The notes beneath the pieces were generated by a model. That model did not search any database. It had not been told where the DNA came from and saw nothing but the letters and a program-made list of their open reading frames with translations. A DNA stretch of 64,000 nucleotides from Symbiodinium natans. Taxonomy: Eukaryota > Sar > Dinophyceae > Suessiales > Symbiodiniaceae. The stretch lies in assembly GCA_905221605.1 (NCBI GenBank), contig CAJNDS010000171.1, positions 143,637 through 207,636 of the forward strand. Reading direction: 5' to 3'. The translations under genes were made by a program, and so were the position numbers. Positions within the stretch are counted from its first letter, which is position 1; each line of letters begins with the position of its first letter. Positions 11,201-22,289 of this stretch are shown piece by piece.

Positions 11201-11774
11201 AAACAAACCCTAGACCCTAAACCCTAAACCCTAAACCCTCAACCGTGGCTCCGAGGCTTCAACTTCTGAACCCAAGACAACTTTGAAGATATGCAGTTTA
11301 AGGTTTAGGGGGTTTAGCGGTTTAGGGGCTTTTGGGGGATCTTTATGGGGGATTCTATAGCGGTTCTATCGGGTTCAGGTTGTCAAACGCTTGACCTCCG
11401 AAGCCCCGAAGTGTCAAAACTGGGATGCTAGGTTACATGTTCTTGACACATGACCTTAAGGGTTTAGGGTTTGGGGCTTGGGGTTTAGGGTTTAGGGTTT
11501 AGCATTTAGGGGTTTCGGGTTTGCGGTTCAGAGCCCTAATAAGACCCCGCGGTTTCTTCATCGGGTCCTAAACTCTCAGCACGAAGTCGAACCCCGAAGC
11601 TCCGGAATCCCATCCTGCATTGCCTCAAGGACCCAAGACTCTGGGAAGTATGGTAAATGCCGTATTCTGGGTCATGCAGGATTTTATATCAGCCGTAAGT
11701 CGATCCCCGAAGCTCCGGAATCCGAAACTCCGAGACCTTGAACCGCCGAAGGCTTGTGCTCTTCAGAAGGCAGT

Positions 11775-11890
11775 AACCCCCAAACCCTAAGCCCCTAAAC
11801 CCCTAAACCCTTCAACCCCTAAACCCCTAAACCCCTAAACCCCTAAACCCCTACACCCCTAAACCCCTATACCCCTAAACCTTAAAGCCT
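11775..11890. repeat. (CCCCTAAA)n 8-bp telomere-variant array
   Basis: Copies carry four C residues instead of three (AACCCCTA phase), with single-base variants such as CCCCTACA and CCCCTATA. Confidence 0.85.
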
Positions 11891-11988
11891 TAAACCTTCA
11901 GGCGGATAAGCCATCTAGAGCCCTAGCAGCACTTGTATCGAACCATGGAACCCTGTATGAAAGAACCCCTCATAAGAACCTTTGGCCC

Positions 11989-12092
11989 TCAGATCCCCTG
12001 CAAGGGGCGCGAACGGATCTTCGAAACTCTCGTGGCTGCTCTGCGGCCGACCTCGCAGCGGAGATGGGAGCGCCGGACTTCGTCAGGGAGGT
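11989..12092 (+). CDS. Candidate last recognised exon: ankyrin repeat
   Basis: The reading LQGARTDLRNSRGCSAAD then LAAEMGAPDFVREV is a textbook terminal ankyrin helix (GxSAADLAAEMGAPDFV). It is followed by GAG/GTGGGG, a possible 5' splice site. The frame differs from the longer overlapping frames here, so it is easy to miss. Confidence 0.65.
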
Positions 12093-12099
12093 GGGGGGG

Positions 12100-13380
12100 G
12101 GGTTGGGGGTCTAGAGTTTCGGGAGGTGGGGCTTAGCTATATGGGTGTCTTGAAAAACTTGCTGTCAGGGTCTTAGAAGGGTTCCTTTCTAGGGGTTTAG
12201 GGTTTGGGGCGTGCGGTTCGGGTTTTGAGGCGTCGGGATTTGGGTGTTGGTCTCTTGAGGTTTTCGGCAAGATCTAGTACTTACTGGGGTTGATGGGTAC
12301 GTCGTTTTGAGGGTCTCGAGGTCTTGATGTTGGGGTGTAGGCATCTGAAACTTTCTGGGTTTAGGCTTTGGGGTGTTGGGGTTAGGGTTTTTTGATCAGG
12401 CATCTCTCGTTTCTTCCTTAGTAGCCGTTTCTACTTTTCGGGCGCCCACAGAGGTGCCAAGTCCTTGCACAGGGTCCGACAAACCGGATCCTGGCAGCTG
12501 GCAGGGTGTTAAGTGAACGATGTTGAAGGTTCAGGGCCTCACAGATTTGGGGGATCCTACGAGGTTGACCAAAACGCTGGCCGCGTAGGGGACCTCTAAA
12601 CTCTGAACCCAAACTTACAGGCTCCATGGTTTACCTTGAGACTGAAACTCCCTCGCTTGGCTCGGGGTTCTAGGTGTTGCGAGGTCGTCGAATCCTGGCG
12701 AAAGCATCGATATAGCTTCCTTTTTTAAAAAGTGTTTCTGTTTCACAGGTTTTGTAGGGTTTGATGTGATTCATATGCTTTTTTTGCAAAGGCTTGTGTT
12801 TGCTTGGAATTCGCCAATGCCAAGCGCTTAAGCCTTACTATGGCTTTGCCTCTGACACATCCACTTTCCATTTCCTAAACCTAATGCCCAAGAAGATGCC
12901 CTAAACTCAACCCTAAACCCTAAACCCTCAACCCTAAACCCTAAATCCTCAACCCTCGAGGCCCTAAGCCCCAAAAACCGTAAGCACAATCCGGCAAGCC
13001 TGAACGACTTGGAAACCCCAAGTCCCAAAGACTGTCAGCCCCGAACCCTAAACCCTTAAGTCTTGCAGGGCTTAGGGTTTAGGGTTTAGGGTTTAGGGTT
13101 TAGGGTTTAGGGTTTTGGGTTCAGGGTTTAGGATCCTACAGCCTAAACCGAGAGGCCCAAAACCCCGCTGAACAAAGGGGCGTCTGCTTCAGAGGCGCTT
13201 CTGGGCCCGGGGCCAGCGCGTGAGAAGCTGGTGCAGACCTACGTGTTTCACGGGCTGAGGCGAGTCCCCATGTGATGTAACGCTTGAGGGTCTCGGGAAT
13301 CGCGAGCAATCTTCACTAGTAAGTCGCTCTAGACGTATGCTCTTACATTCCCCAGGCCCTGCTCCAATCAGTCCGGAAAT
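12100..13380. other. Unassigned sequence with short telomere-type blocks
   Basis: G/T-rich sequence occupies 12,180-12,400, CCCTAAA copies 12,900-12,955, and a clean TTTAGGG block in the opposite orientation 13,075-13,130. No coding similarity was seen. A minus-strand frame at 12,418-12,627 is unrecognised. Confidence 0.4.
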
Positions 13381-13382
13381 GG

Positions 13383-13643
13383 GTGTTAGGTTACCACAAG
13401 GGGCTCGAGTGGGCATATGATGATCTTCTAGTATTTGCGGAGTGCGGAACTGTCAGGGGGATTGATCCAGGTTTGGGATTGAAGAACTCGGGTTCAGCGT
13501 CGGGCGTGGTTACAAGAACCATCCGATCGAGCAAGCCCTTCAGGAAGGAACAGGACACCGTCAGGAGGCAGCGGAGCAAGTGGGACGCCTTTAAATCTTC
13601 CAGAACGGAGGTCGCCGGTTACTTAAGCAATCAGGGCCTGTGA
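13383..13643 (+). other. Unrecognised open frame, 86 codons
   Basis: The frame includes a basic stretch (FRKEQDTVRRQRSKW). It lacks an ATG at its 5' limit and has no recognised domain. It may be an exon or chance. Confidence 0.15.
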
Positions 13644-13672
13644 TTAAGGCAACTATACCTCTAATCAGGTAC

Positions 13673-13729
13673 AATTCCACTTAGAGTACTTATTATTGTA
13701 CCTATTTAAGTCCCACGAACCTCCAAGTA
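13673..13729. repeat. Inverted relative of the 10,447 hairpin element
   Basis: The reverse complement carries TACTTGGAGGTTC, GGACTTA and AAGTGGAATT in the same order and spacing as 10,438-10,494, with about three quarters of positions shared by eye. Inside it, AGGTACAAT and ATTGTACCT form a perfect 9-bp stem. Confidence 0.6.
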
Positions 13730-13739
13730 TTTGTGGCAT

Positions 13740-15790
13740 CTGAACAGCACATGTCGTTTCCGAAGAGCGACGAATACTGAGACCAAGAATCCAATGCTGG
13801 CATGGTGCAAGTTTGTGCCACTAGCAGGTCCAGACTGGTCCTGTACTAGCGAGGATAGAAAGGATATAGGCATCTGGCCTGCGCTCAGAACAATCGCGAT
13901 GGTGCTATCAGCCAGCAGCGGCAACTAGAAGACGACAGATAGTAGACCTGCCAGCAGAAGGAACGATACTACTGTTCGACTATAGCCGAGAAAGCCTGTA
14001 TTTTTTCAAGGAGCAATGATCGTGTTGCGGTTTATGAGAACTGACAACAAATGAGCACTTGCGCAAAGCACTGCAGCTTTATCTGTAGTAACAATGTTGA
14101 CGAGACTGTAGCAGCTAGTAGTGTTCGCAGTCGCAGTTACAACAGCAGTAGCAGTACTGTTTGTTGGTAGGGAAAGAAGACAGGAGGCACTCATCGTGTA
14201 ACCACTGCTGCGGCCACCATTTCTATACTCAATGTTATGCAGTTATGCTGTAGTGTTATGATGGTGAATGCGACAGCCTGCACGACGAAGACTACAAAGA
14301 CGACGATGACGACAACTCAATGACGACGATGACGGCGCATGATGACTGCTATTGCCACTCCTGCTGGTGCTACTGCTCTCACTACTGCCATAGCTTTAGA
14401 AATAGAGGCAACATTCAACGTCGCACTAGCAATGCTAGTAGGAATAGCAGTGCTTAGGATAGCGCGCGTAGAGTTACAATTGTACCAAGAAGCAAAGCAG
14501 CAATGACAATATGGTTGTTATTGGTATTCACCATGCCCAACATGTCAGGCAACATGATCGTAGTAGCAGAGGTAAGGGTTTGTTGTGCGCTTGTCGGAAA
14601 CTAATCCTTTTTGCAAACATGTCCATTTGCCGGAAAACGTGGATGGCATGTCAAGCTTCCCGTGCAAGCGGTTCGCCACCATGGCATATGTCATCGTGCC
14701 TTAGTTCGTGCAGTGCCCGGATTCGGCTTACATATTACCCGCTCTATCTCCAGAAGATCCCAACGCTCCGCTTACATTGATAGAGATGTGTGGGGCTTCC
14801 GTCTTGAGCCCCACACCAAAATCAAGAAGATCCAGCTCTCATCCCCTTTCTGGGCATCGGATTTGCGTTGGAAGTGTTCTGATGTCCCTGCCCGTGCTCA
14901 GTCTATCTATCTCATCGTATGCGGTGCTCCTGAATGCTATAGAAGCCTAGTTCTTGCTTTGCCTCTTGCACCACAGGTTATCCCGAAACAGGAGTCGGCA
15001 GTACCATGATGAACGGCTACGCATTGCAAGTCTCTGGCCCGTGTTTTTGAAGTTCACCCTTTCACTCCTAGGGCTCCTGCGAACGACTTTGAGATCTTCA
15101 GCCAAGCTGTTATAGTCTTTCGGCATGTCAACTGCGAAGACCAGCACCAAAAAGCCTAAACCCTTTAAACCCTGAACCCTGAACCGATCTTAAAGCGAAC
15201 CCTCTTTGTTACTCAGCAGCTTCCATGCCTGGAAGTCATAGCTGGAGCTTGAAAGGCAGTGGAAGGGGCTGTCCTGACAGGAAGAGTGGGCACATCAACC
15301 GCAAGCTTGGTCTTAAGACGAAAACGAAGCTTAACAAGATGGTGTCCGCCGACTAATCTGGAGTGCCTCCAGGCAGAGGCTTCGGCTCTTTGTAGGTTGA
15401 GAGTTTAGGGTGTTTGGGGGCTGATTGGGGGCTGATTGGGGGCCACATGATGTCCATCTTGCAACACGTCGCTCGGGCAGCCATCTGGGCGACTACGCCC
15501 CCAGCCCAAGGCCCAAGCCTGTCAAAGCGCGCTTTAGGCCTTCGGGTTTGTGACACCGCCGAAGGAACTACTACGAACTACTATTCAAGGACTTTGGTCT
15601 AGCCACTCGCAGTGTGACCCTGAAAGAGATTCGGTCTAGGCGCAGAACCTCCTCTTTTTGTAGGTTTCCTGAGAATCTTACGAGTTGGACTCAGGAGACC
15701 TGCACTTCCCCACGTGAAACATATTTTTTACACCAATACAAATACGAAAGGCCAGTCAATGGAACTGAACTGGGCTTCCTGTCTCCTGCT
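13740..15790. other. Unassigned, partly low-complexity sequence
   Basis: The stretch 14,080-14,470 is rich in imperfect trinucleotide runs (GTAGCAGCA, GACGATGAC). Overlapping frames at 14,511-15,009 are unrecognised. A perfect hairpin sits at 14,788-14,816. The G/T-rich run near 15,400 repeats GGGGGCTGATT. Confidence 0.35.
14788..14816. other. Perfect 10-bp stem hairpin
   Basis: GTGTGGGGCT and AGCCCCACAC are exact complements around a 9-nt loop. No following T-run is present, and the role is unknown. Confidence 0.6.
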
Positions 15791-15801
15791 TGTCCGTCGC
15801 C

Positions 15802-15993
15802 ATGGGACTGACAACTGAAGCTACCGCCCAGCGACTGCTGCAACAACTCCTCAGTGAGAAGCAGGACGAGGCAACTGGGTGGAGTGTCTTGTGTTGTCGC
15901 ACATCTGGTTGGTACGCGATACCGGTTGAGAATGCACAGGAGTGTTTATGCCGTGGCACCGGCACTGCATTCCAGCGTGGGAAAATACAGACG
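15802..15993 (+). CDS. Possible first exon, unknown protein
   Basis: ATG 15,802 sits in a favourable context (GTCGCCATGG) and opens a 64-codon frame that starts MGLTTEATAQRLLQQLL. The frame meets GTAATG at 15,994, a possible splice donor, and then a GT microsatellite. No domain is recognised, so it could be chance. Confidence 0.2.
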
Positions 15994-16014
15994 GTAATGT
16001 GCAATGTGGTCACG

Positions 16015-16015
<1 letters not shown>

Positions 16016-16056
<41 letters not shown>
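16016..16056. repeat. (GT)n microsatellite
   Basis: About 20 uninterrupted GT dinucleotides following the putative exon. Confidence 0.95.
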
Positions 16057-16058
<2 letters not shown>

Positions 16059-16109
16059 TGTGTTGTTTGTTCGCATCTTGGGCGGGCATGCAGTTAGTAC
16101 CAGTCTATG

Positions 16110-18480
16110 ACGTGATGGCTGCGGGGGGTTCTGCTAGTATTGTTTTTGGAGGTATTTTGGAGGTTACCCCTATGTCCCTGGGTGAGATTTGTGGGAGTTC
16201 GTCTTGTGCGGGCCTTGGGGAACGAAAGGCTTGTGTCTTACATGAGCCCTGAACCCTGAACCCAAGCCGAGCAGCGCGCAGGACGAAGGTAGTGATTTCC
16301 CGCCCCCCGGCAGCCAGGTATTGGCATTTGGGGAAGGCCCTGCGGTTGGCGGGTTTTGAGGTTTGGGGCTTAGGATTTGGGGTTTGGGGGGGGGGGGACT
16401 GATGACATGCATTGGGCTGCGAGTGTGACGGTGTCGTTGCAGGTCGTTGCTACGCTGGCGCTGGTTCTCGCTATGGGTTCAGGGGAAGGAACAGCTCAGC
16501 GGCTCAGGGTTTCGGGCCTCTAAGTGTTTAGGGTTTCGTCCACAAAGAAGGCCCTCCTAAAACCCGAAACACCTTTTTGGGAGTGTCGACAGCAACAAGG
16601 TATGACCCTCCCGACGATGATCCTGACAGCCCTGATGACGTGGCGGGAGAAGCCTCGCTGCAAGACAGAAAGCCTCAGAAAGCACAAGCCACGAGCCACC
16701 CTGAAAAGGCAGTTTTCTCGGAGAACGTGTACGTTCGTAGTGGCAAGCTTTGGGGTTTAGGTTCAGGACAGTTTGGGACCCCTTCCCGTCAGCCTCTGCA
16801 CTCTGGCATAGAAACCCCTGTGTCATGGTCGAGGGTTTCACATGTTTCGGTTTACATATATTATGTGGACTTGTGCTTTTTCGTTGAGATGCATCAGTTT
16901 AGCTGCAATAGACCTCTGCTTTCAGATGTATCGATTTGCAATGATTTGCACAGCTCGGCGTTTGTTAAGCAACGTCAACGGTGTCATCGGCGCCACGAGG
17001 ATTCGAGCTGGTTGTTGTTAATGCACGTGGCGTCTCGTTGCTCAGGGATCTTGAGTTGCGCATCCCATTTCGGTACGGTCGGTACGGTCCAAAATGCCTC
17101 CCAGAAGGACTTCGCACGAGACTTTCCAATGCAGCCGGTGGGGCAGCAGTTGGCGGGGCCTCTTGGTGCAAGTCTTGGTGTCGGTTATGTGGGCTTATTG
17201 TCAAGGCATTATCTGGTGTCTCGAAAAAGCCCAAGGGTGAGACAGGATTTTGGAAGAGGAAATCATATAGCCGCCATGTCATGTGGTCAAGGTGTCATCC
17301 GTTGTGTGCTCTCTTCATATTACTACCGTGCGCTCACGGCGTTGCAAATGAAATGCGTGAACGCACCTTGAAGAGCACACATTAAAAATATTGTGAGAGC
17401 GACCGTAACCCCATTTCCCACGTCTCAGCGTTTGGTAAGTTAGGGTCTTTGCGCGGTTAACCTTTCTATGAGCTTACGTCTTACCTGGTGCTCGAAAAAT
17501 GCGTGGAACAGAGTGAGAGAGACGAATGGTACGATTTCTATGCTGGGTTCTTAGGTGTCACGGTGTTACGCGTCCATCAGACTTGCCATGTGATCCGTTC
17601 GTCAGGTTCACGCTGCTGAGGGGGCGCCTTTTGTTGGCCGTGGTCGCGGCGGGGGTGCGTTTGTTTTTTGCTGTCGTGGCGAGGGGAAGGGGGGGATAGT
17701 ATGAAGCATATTAACACTATGAATAAACAATATTAACATTATTCATATTTATAACGGCTTCGGCGGAACACCAGGGGCGATGGGGGGCGGAGGCCCCCCC
17801 CCTCCCTCCCTCTAATTTGCAAACACAATGCTCGCGTGTGATGGGTTTCTACAAGACTCATAGGCTTTGAAGCAAGCTTGCGTGGCTTTTAAAGCGGGGT
17901 GGGGGGGCATGATGATGGGTTTGAAGCAGGTTCATTTTGCTTTGAAGCACGCTTGCGTGCCTATTACATCCAACATCCCGAAACACCGCACCTGCGCAGT
18001 CCAACGATGAAGTGCAACCCTGAAGCTCAAAGGGCGCGGGCAAACCTCTACCTCTCGCCGCTTTAGAGGTCAGCGGGTTGGAGTTTAAGGATTCGGTACA
18101 AGTCCATGGAGTACTCACCTCTTGATGCCACTGATTCTGTTCGTGACAGAAGCGCTCCTACCTAAACGAAGCTTCAACAACAGGCTAAACTCTAAACTCT
18201 ACACCTTGAACTCGCCTTTACAGCGAATGAGAAGGCATTTTTTTGAAGGTGTTGATAGATTTCGGTATGCTCCTGAGTCAATAACCGCGTAGTGTAGCTA
18301 CTAGCAGGCTATGTTATTCTGGACTTTGTTTCCATTCATTAAGTAATGCAGAGGAGGAAGAGAGTGATCGCGCTAAATGACCTTGAGCGAGCGGAATGAA
18401 TAATGAGAAAGTAATGAAAAGAAGCTCTTTTACCGCCCCGATTCACTAAAATGATCGGCTTCTGATCTCCGGTTTAAAGT
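16110..18480. other. Unassigned stretch
   Basis: The longest frame (16,577-17,371, 264 codons, no ATG at its limit) shows no known domain and is overlapped by frames in other registers. An AT-rich patch at 17,700-17,755 holds ATGAATAA and TTATTCAT inverted. Two related ~20-bp copies (TTTGAAGCAAGCTTGCGTG and TTTGAAGCACGCTTGCGTG) lie at about 17,867 and 17,941. Confidence 0.35.
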
Positions 18481-18594
18481 TTTGTCCTCCTCAAACAGCG
18501 AGGATCCATGGGCAAGATGGGCAATGAACCGCTCCAAGGGCATCGAAGCTGCCGCGCCGGAGGAGGGGACGAATTCGGCGATGCACCAGCGCCC

Positions 18595-19140
18595 TCAACA
18601 TGAAGGTTTAGGGTCTAGGCTTCGCCAGCGCAACCGGCCCCCCCAGTCAATTCCTGCAGCATATTCCTCCCCAAAGCCCCCCCTCCAAAACCCAGCCCTA
18701 CAATTACCCCCCCCCCCCCCCCTGAACGGGGAGAAGCTCGAACGTTCCGGACTGCGGCCCTCGGCGGAGGACGATGATTCACCGTCGGCAGCAGATGATG
18801 GCAGGACGGCGGAGGCCGGATGTCTGGCATACCCATGCAGATTTTTGGGAAATCCACTCAGCGTTGCCTGGTCGAGGTCGTAGCCAAGGATTGTCCATCG
18901 AACCTCCGGGTGCATGTCCCCAGGATACTTACACCCCTTCTTCTGGAGATGTTCTCCCAAACGAGAAAACCACATGGCAGCACGTGATCCAGCTCTGTCC
19001 CCAAAAGCTGCTCCTGCCTGATCATCCACAGGCGACTGGTGATGGAGAGGCGAGGGCACCAATGCCTCACTCGGCAAGAAACCCGGCCTCATGACTTCGG
19101 TGCTAGGTTTTTCTCTGCCCATACTTTCTGTCACACGCAC
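18595..19140 (-). CDS. Unrecognised minus-strand ORF, 181 codons
   Basis: This ATG-initiated frame has a mixed-composition N-terminal half (MWFSRLGEHLQKKGC, then YPGDMHPEVRWTILGYDL). A C-terminal Ser/Glu and poly-Gly section follows, created by a 16-bp homopolymer at 18,707-18,722. A plus-strand frame (18,482-18,883) overlaps and is Pro-rich through the same tract. Neither has a domain I recognise. Strand choice rests only on the more protein-like first half. Confidence 0.2.
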   Translation of the reverse strand: MRVTESMGREKPSTEVMRPGFLPSEALVPSPLHHQSPVDDQAGAAFGDRAGSRAAMWFSRLGEHLQKKGCKYPGDMHPEVRWTILGYDLDQATLSGFPKNLHGYARHPASAVLPSSAADGESSSSAEGRSPERSSFSPFRGGGGGNCRAGFWRGGFGEEYAAGIDWGGRLRWRSLDPKPSC

Positions 19141-19144
19141 TGAT

Positions 19145-20130
19145 TGCCCATGTCCACTATCATTCCCAAGACGAGGCCCCCTCCAGGCTCTAGAAGGTTT
19201 CCAAATCGTAGCACCGCCCAGGCTCCCGAGAATGCTGCAGCCATGAGGCTGGCGCTGGAATTCCTAAAGCTCCGCCCGGTTGGTTTCGGGGCTTGCTAGG
19301 GTGGATTTGGAGTATATCCCATCTGACGAGGTACAACCGATCGAGAAGACGATCCAGGACGATGACATCAATGAGGTACGATTGGAAGGTGCAGATGATC
19401 TTTTGTCGTCAGAAATTGAGAGTATGGATGTTACAGCTACACCTATGCTAACGTGTTGTCAACGAGACCACTTGATTGCAGTATTACAGATCCAGTTGGT
19501 TGCAGCGGATGAAATGGGATTGAGACTGAGAGAGAGCAGTCGTCGATTATCTCGGCCAGGATACTGAAGGTCAGGACGTCGAAGATGTCGAAGCGACACC
19601 GTTCCTTATCCCATCGAGATTCCTATTCCCTTCTCAACCTCCGAAACGGAGCGAAGCGGTATTTATGCCACGGAAATCATGGCAGTGCCCGCATCCTTAA
19701 TTTCCATGGGGAAAGTTACGCTAGCGAAGACGCGCCGGAAGCATCCATCGAGACGAAGGAGAAGGAAGCCAGATCCAAGATAATGCGGGCGAAAATGCTC
19801 AGATGGGATGAGAAATATTCTCAATTCTTTCTCTTCACTATGGGTAAGACAAGAGAAGACGCAAGGGGTTTCATTACATAATGATGAAACACTGCTCGCG
19901 TGCGAATGAAATACCACTTGTACAGATTATTTTATGTCGAAAACGCACAGTTCGCATAGACAAGCTCAAGAATGCACATGTTTCTTAGAAACCCATTTGC
20001 CTCGTGAAGATCATAGTGCTCGCAAATTCCAAATCCTAAGGCCGTGTGAGAATCTCTGGCGAAGTTTGGACTTTTGGGTTTTCAGGTGTTTCGACACAAG
20101 CAATGCAATCAATATTCATTTTCCAAGCAA
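19145..20130. other. Unassigned, possibly decayed coding sequence
   Basis: Consecutive plus-strand frames at 19,280-19,567 (acidic: LEYIPSDEVQPIEKTIQDDD) and about 19,570-19,790 (IPIEIPIPFSTSETE, ending in an Arg-rich run) look protein-like but lie in different registers. This suggests exons or a decayed gene. No family is recognised. Confidence 0.25.
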
Positions 20131-20134
20131 AATG

Positions 20135-20516
20135 TTGATTAAATAGGCAAACTAAATACTATTCAAGCACCTAGTACATTCTTTAAAGCACACCAATGCA
20201 ATATTCATTGCATAGAAATTCAGTACTAAGTACATACTGGTTTTCTCGATTTCGTATGAATACCTATTTTCAGCTTGCTTTGAGAGAGCAATGAAGGACA
20301 GCTATTGGGACACACGCTGCAAAAACTTGATTAAATAGGCACATTAAATACTATTGAAACACCTAATATATTTTTTAAAGCACGCCAATGCAACATTCAT
20401 TGCGTAGAAATTCAATACTAAGTACAGACAGTTTTGTAGATTTAGTATGAACTCTTCTTTTCAGCTTGCTTGGAGTGAGCAATGAAGGACAGCTATTGGA
20501 ACACACGCCGCAAGCC
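20135..20516. repeat. 192-bp imperfect tandem duplication
   Basis: The copies start with TTGATTAAATAGGCA at 20,135 and 20,327. Both contain TTTAAAGCAC, CAATGCAA, TTCATTGC, TAGAAATTCA, TTTCAGCTTGCTT and GCAATGAAGGACAGCTATTG in order. They differ by scattered substitutions and small indels. Confidence 0.9.
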
Positions 20517-20519
20517 GCC

Positions 20520-21057
20520 CGAAAAGCAAGACTTGGAGTTCGCGTAAACCCGAAACGCAGCGGACCTATTTTACCACGGAACCAATGATCACTATCAATA
20601 GTAGGCATGACAATATTGTTATAGTTAGTGGACAATTATCCTACCATTTGCTGTTATTATTGTTGTATGAGAGAAAAAGACCCTTTGCTGGGAATCCTGA
20701 AAGAAGCCGTGTCAGGCCCAGTGTCGACATGTACAGCTTAGCACGTATTTGTTTACTAGACAACAGTTAAAAAACACAAAAGCAGGAGTTTTTTGAGATG
20801 TGAGCAGCAAAACTGCTATGCCTTCCAGGATTTTTAGCGTTTGGAATATATAAGGTCACATAATTTCAAACGGAAGTTTGGTTGCAGATTTGTTTGGCAT
20901 TTTGCATGATGTATTACGTAAAAAAGTCGCGGAAATACTCGACAAGTACGACTTTGTCGGTATTTGCAGTGTTTTCGGCGTGCGCTACTTGTACACAAGT
21001 GCGTGGGAGCAAGCAGAAGAGTAGCGTAGCCAAGGAGGGTGTAGATCTTGTTGGGGT
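20520..21057. other. No gene seen
   Basis: AT-leaning unique sequence with only short frames and no recognised motif. Confidence 0.4.
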
Positions 21058-21084
21058 GGGGGGGGGGGGGGGGGGGGGGGGGGG
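21058..21084. repeat. Poly-G tract, about 27 nt
   Basis: An uninterrupted G run preceded by TTGGGGT and followed by TGACCATATATATACA. Exact length in an assembly is unreliable. Confidence 0.9.
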
Positions 21085-21155
21085 TGACCATATATATACA
21101 TATATATTATTATACATATAGATAGTACATAAATGAATATAACTAGATACACAAA

Positions 21156-21240
21156 AACATAAACATAAACATAAACATAAACATAAACATAAACATAAAC
21201 ATAAACATAAACATAAACATAAACAACAAATAGACATAAA
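21156..21240. repeat. (ATAAAC)n hexamer array
   Basis: About eleven copies of ATAAAC, then degenerate ATAAAC/ATAAAT copies continuing to about 21,420. Confidence 0.9.
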
Positions 21241-21530
21241 CAGTAACATAAACAGACAAAGAAACATAAACATAAACATAATCAGAAACAAAAATATAAA
21301 TACAAATATAAATATAAATATGAAAATAAATATAAGTATAAAGATACAGATAAAGGTAAAGATAAAATCAAGATAAAGATGAATCTAAAGATAAAATAGA
21401 TGTAAAAATAATAATAATACTAAAAGACGAAGAGAATAAGTGAACTAGAGAACGAAAGAACGGAGTGAGTGATGTGAACGTAATGAACGCATGAACGAAG
21501 TGAGCACCCAACCTCTGTTTCCAAGCCACT

Positions 21531-21602
21531 AAGAACCCAATATAATAGTATTACTGCGGTAAGTTCACGCACGCGCATTAATAATATTATAATGGTGTTC
21601 TT
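21531..21602. repeat. Hairpin H1 of an AT-stem hairpin cluster
   Basis: Left arm AAGAACCCAATATAATAG pairs imperfectly with right arm ATTATAATGGTGTTCTT. The loop is GC-rich (CACGCACGCGC). Confidence 0.75.
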
Positions 21603-21780
21603 GTGAGCGCGGGAAAGGGCGTACCAGGAGTTTACAATAGGATTTCCAAGGTGAAGAGAGTGTGTGAATAAGAGAATGAGTGAGCCTGCGAATGAATGAA
21701 CGCAGTGAGCACATGAACGAAACAACCTCTGTCTCTAGGAGTTAATCTGTTGAGTCGTGAAGGTAACAGCCAGGATGGGA

Positions 21781-21845
21781 GAATGAGGGTGAAAAGGGCC
21801 AAATAATAAGTCCTTTAAAGGGGCCCTTTTCATCTCCCTCATTCG
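21781..21845. repeat. Hairpin H2
   Basis: GAATGAGGGTGAAAAGGGCC at 21,781 is matched by GGGCCCTTTTCATCTCCCTC plus ATTC on the right, with one small bulge. Confidence 0.8.
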
Positions 21846-21897
21846 TGCGGTTAACAGGTTCATGATGGCACGGGTGAACAGGAAAGGGGCAAAAGAC

Positions 21898-21960
21898 CCC
21901 ATAAAATAAGCTAATTTGGTGCGTCCTTTTTCTCCTTACAAATTAGCATATTTTATTGGG
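21898..21960. repeat. Hairpin H3
   Basis: CCCATAAAATAAGCTAATTTG pairs with CAAATTAGCATATTTTATTGGG across an 18-nt loop, with two or three mismatches. Confidence 0.8.
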
Positions 21961-22022
21961 CGTTTGGACACCAAGAAACAGAGGTTAGTTCACAGCCTCA
22001 TGACCGTACAGCCGCTCCTTGT

Positions 22023-22111
22023 GTTCACTGCCCCAGAGCCCCTATAATAATAAAAGCCCGCGCGTTTCCTTGCGTCTTTATTATTATATTATGGGGCTTC
22101 TGGTGAGTGAA
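22023..22111. repeat. Hairpin H4
   Basis: Left GTTCACTGCCCCAGAGCCCC then TATAATAATAAA. Right TTTATTATTATATTATGGGG then CTTCTGGTGAGTGAAG. The loop is CCCGCGCGTTTCCTTGCG. Confidence 0.8.
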
Positions 22112-22113
22112 GA

Positions 22114-22172
22114 GAATAATAGTATTGTAATTACAAGGAATGAACTGACGTGTGAATTACAATAATATTATG
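22114..22172. repeat. Hairpin H5
   Basis: AATAATAGTATTGTAATT pairs with AATTACAATAATATTAT across a ~22-nt loop containing ACAAGGAATGAACTGACG. It lies immediately after H4. Confidence 0.85.
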
Positions 22173-22209
22173 AACGGAGCGGTGTCTTGTGGGTGGATTT
22201 CCTGTCCTC

Positions 22210-22289
22210 TTTGCCCCTATTATTATATTACGGGCGTACATTAAATAAGCTCGCGCATTTAAAGTCCGTATTATAATAATGGGGAAAAG
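22210..22289. repeat. Hairpin H6
   Basis: CCCCTATTATTATATTACGG pairs with CCGTATTATAATAATGGGG. The ~32-nt loop includes GCTCGCGCATTTAAAG. Confidence 0.85.

Larger units (their letters stand above)
9851..11988. other. Intronic or unassigned sequence with large CCCTAAA arrays
   Basis: The stretch 10,000-10,430 has unassigned open frames and 10,447-10,557 a hairpin (listed separately). CCCTAAA copies appear at 10,835-10,855 and 10,980-11,035. A near-perfect array runs from 11,092 to 11,248, and an 8-bp variant (CCCCTAAA) from about 11,775 to 11,890. Confidence 0.5.

Noticed and set aside
20914-21291. 125-codon minus-strand frame rich in Cys/Leu
   Set aside because: It translates the ATAAAC hexamer array and the poly-G tract. 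No independent coding evidence.
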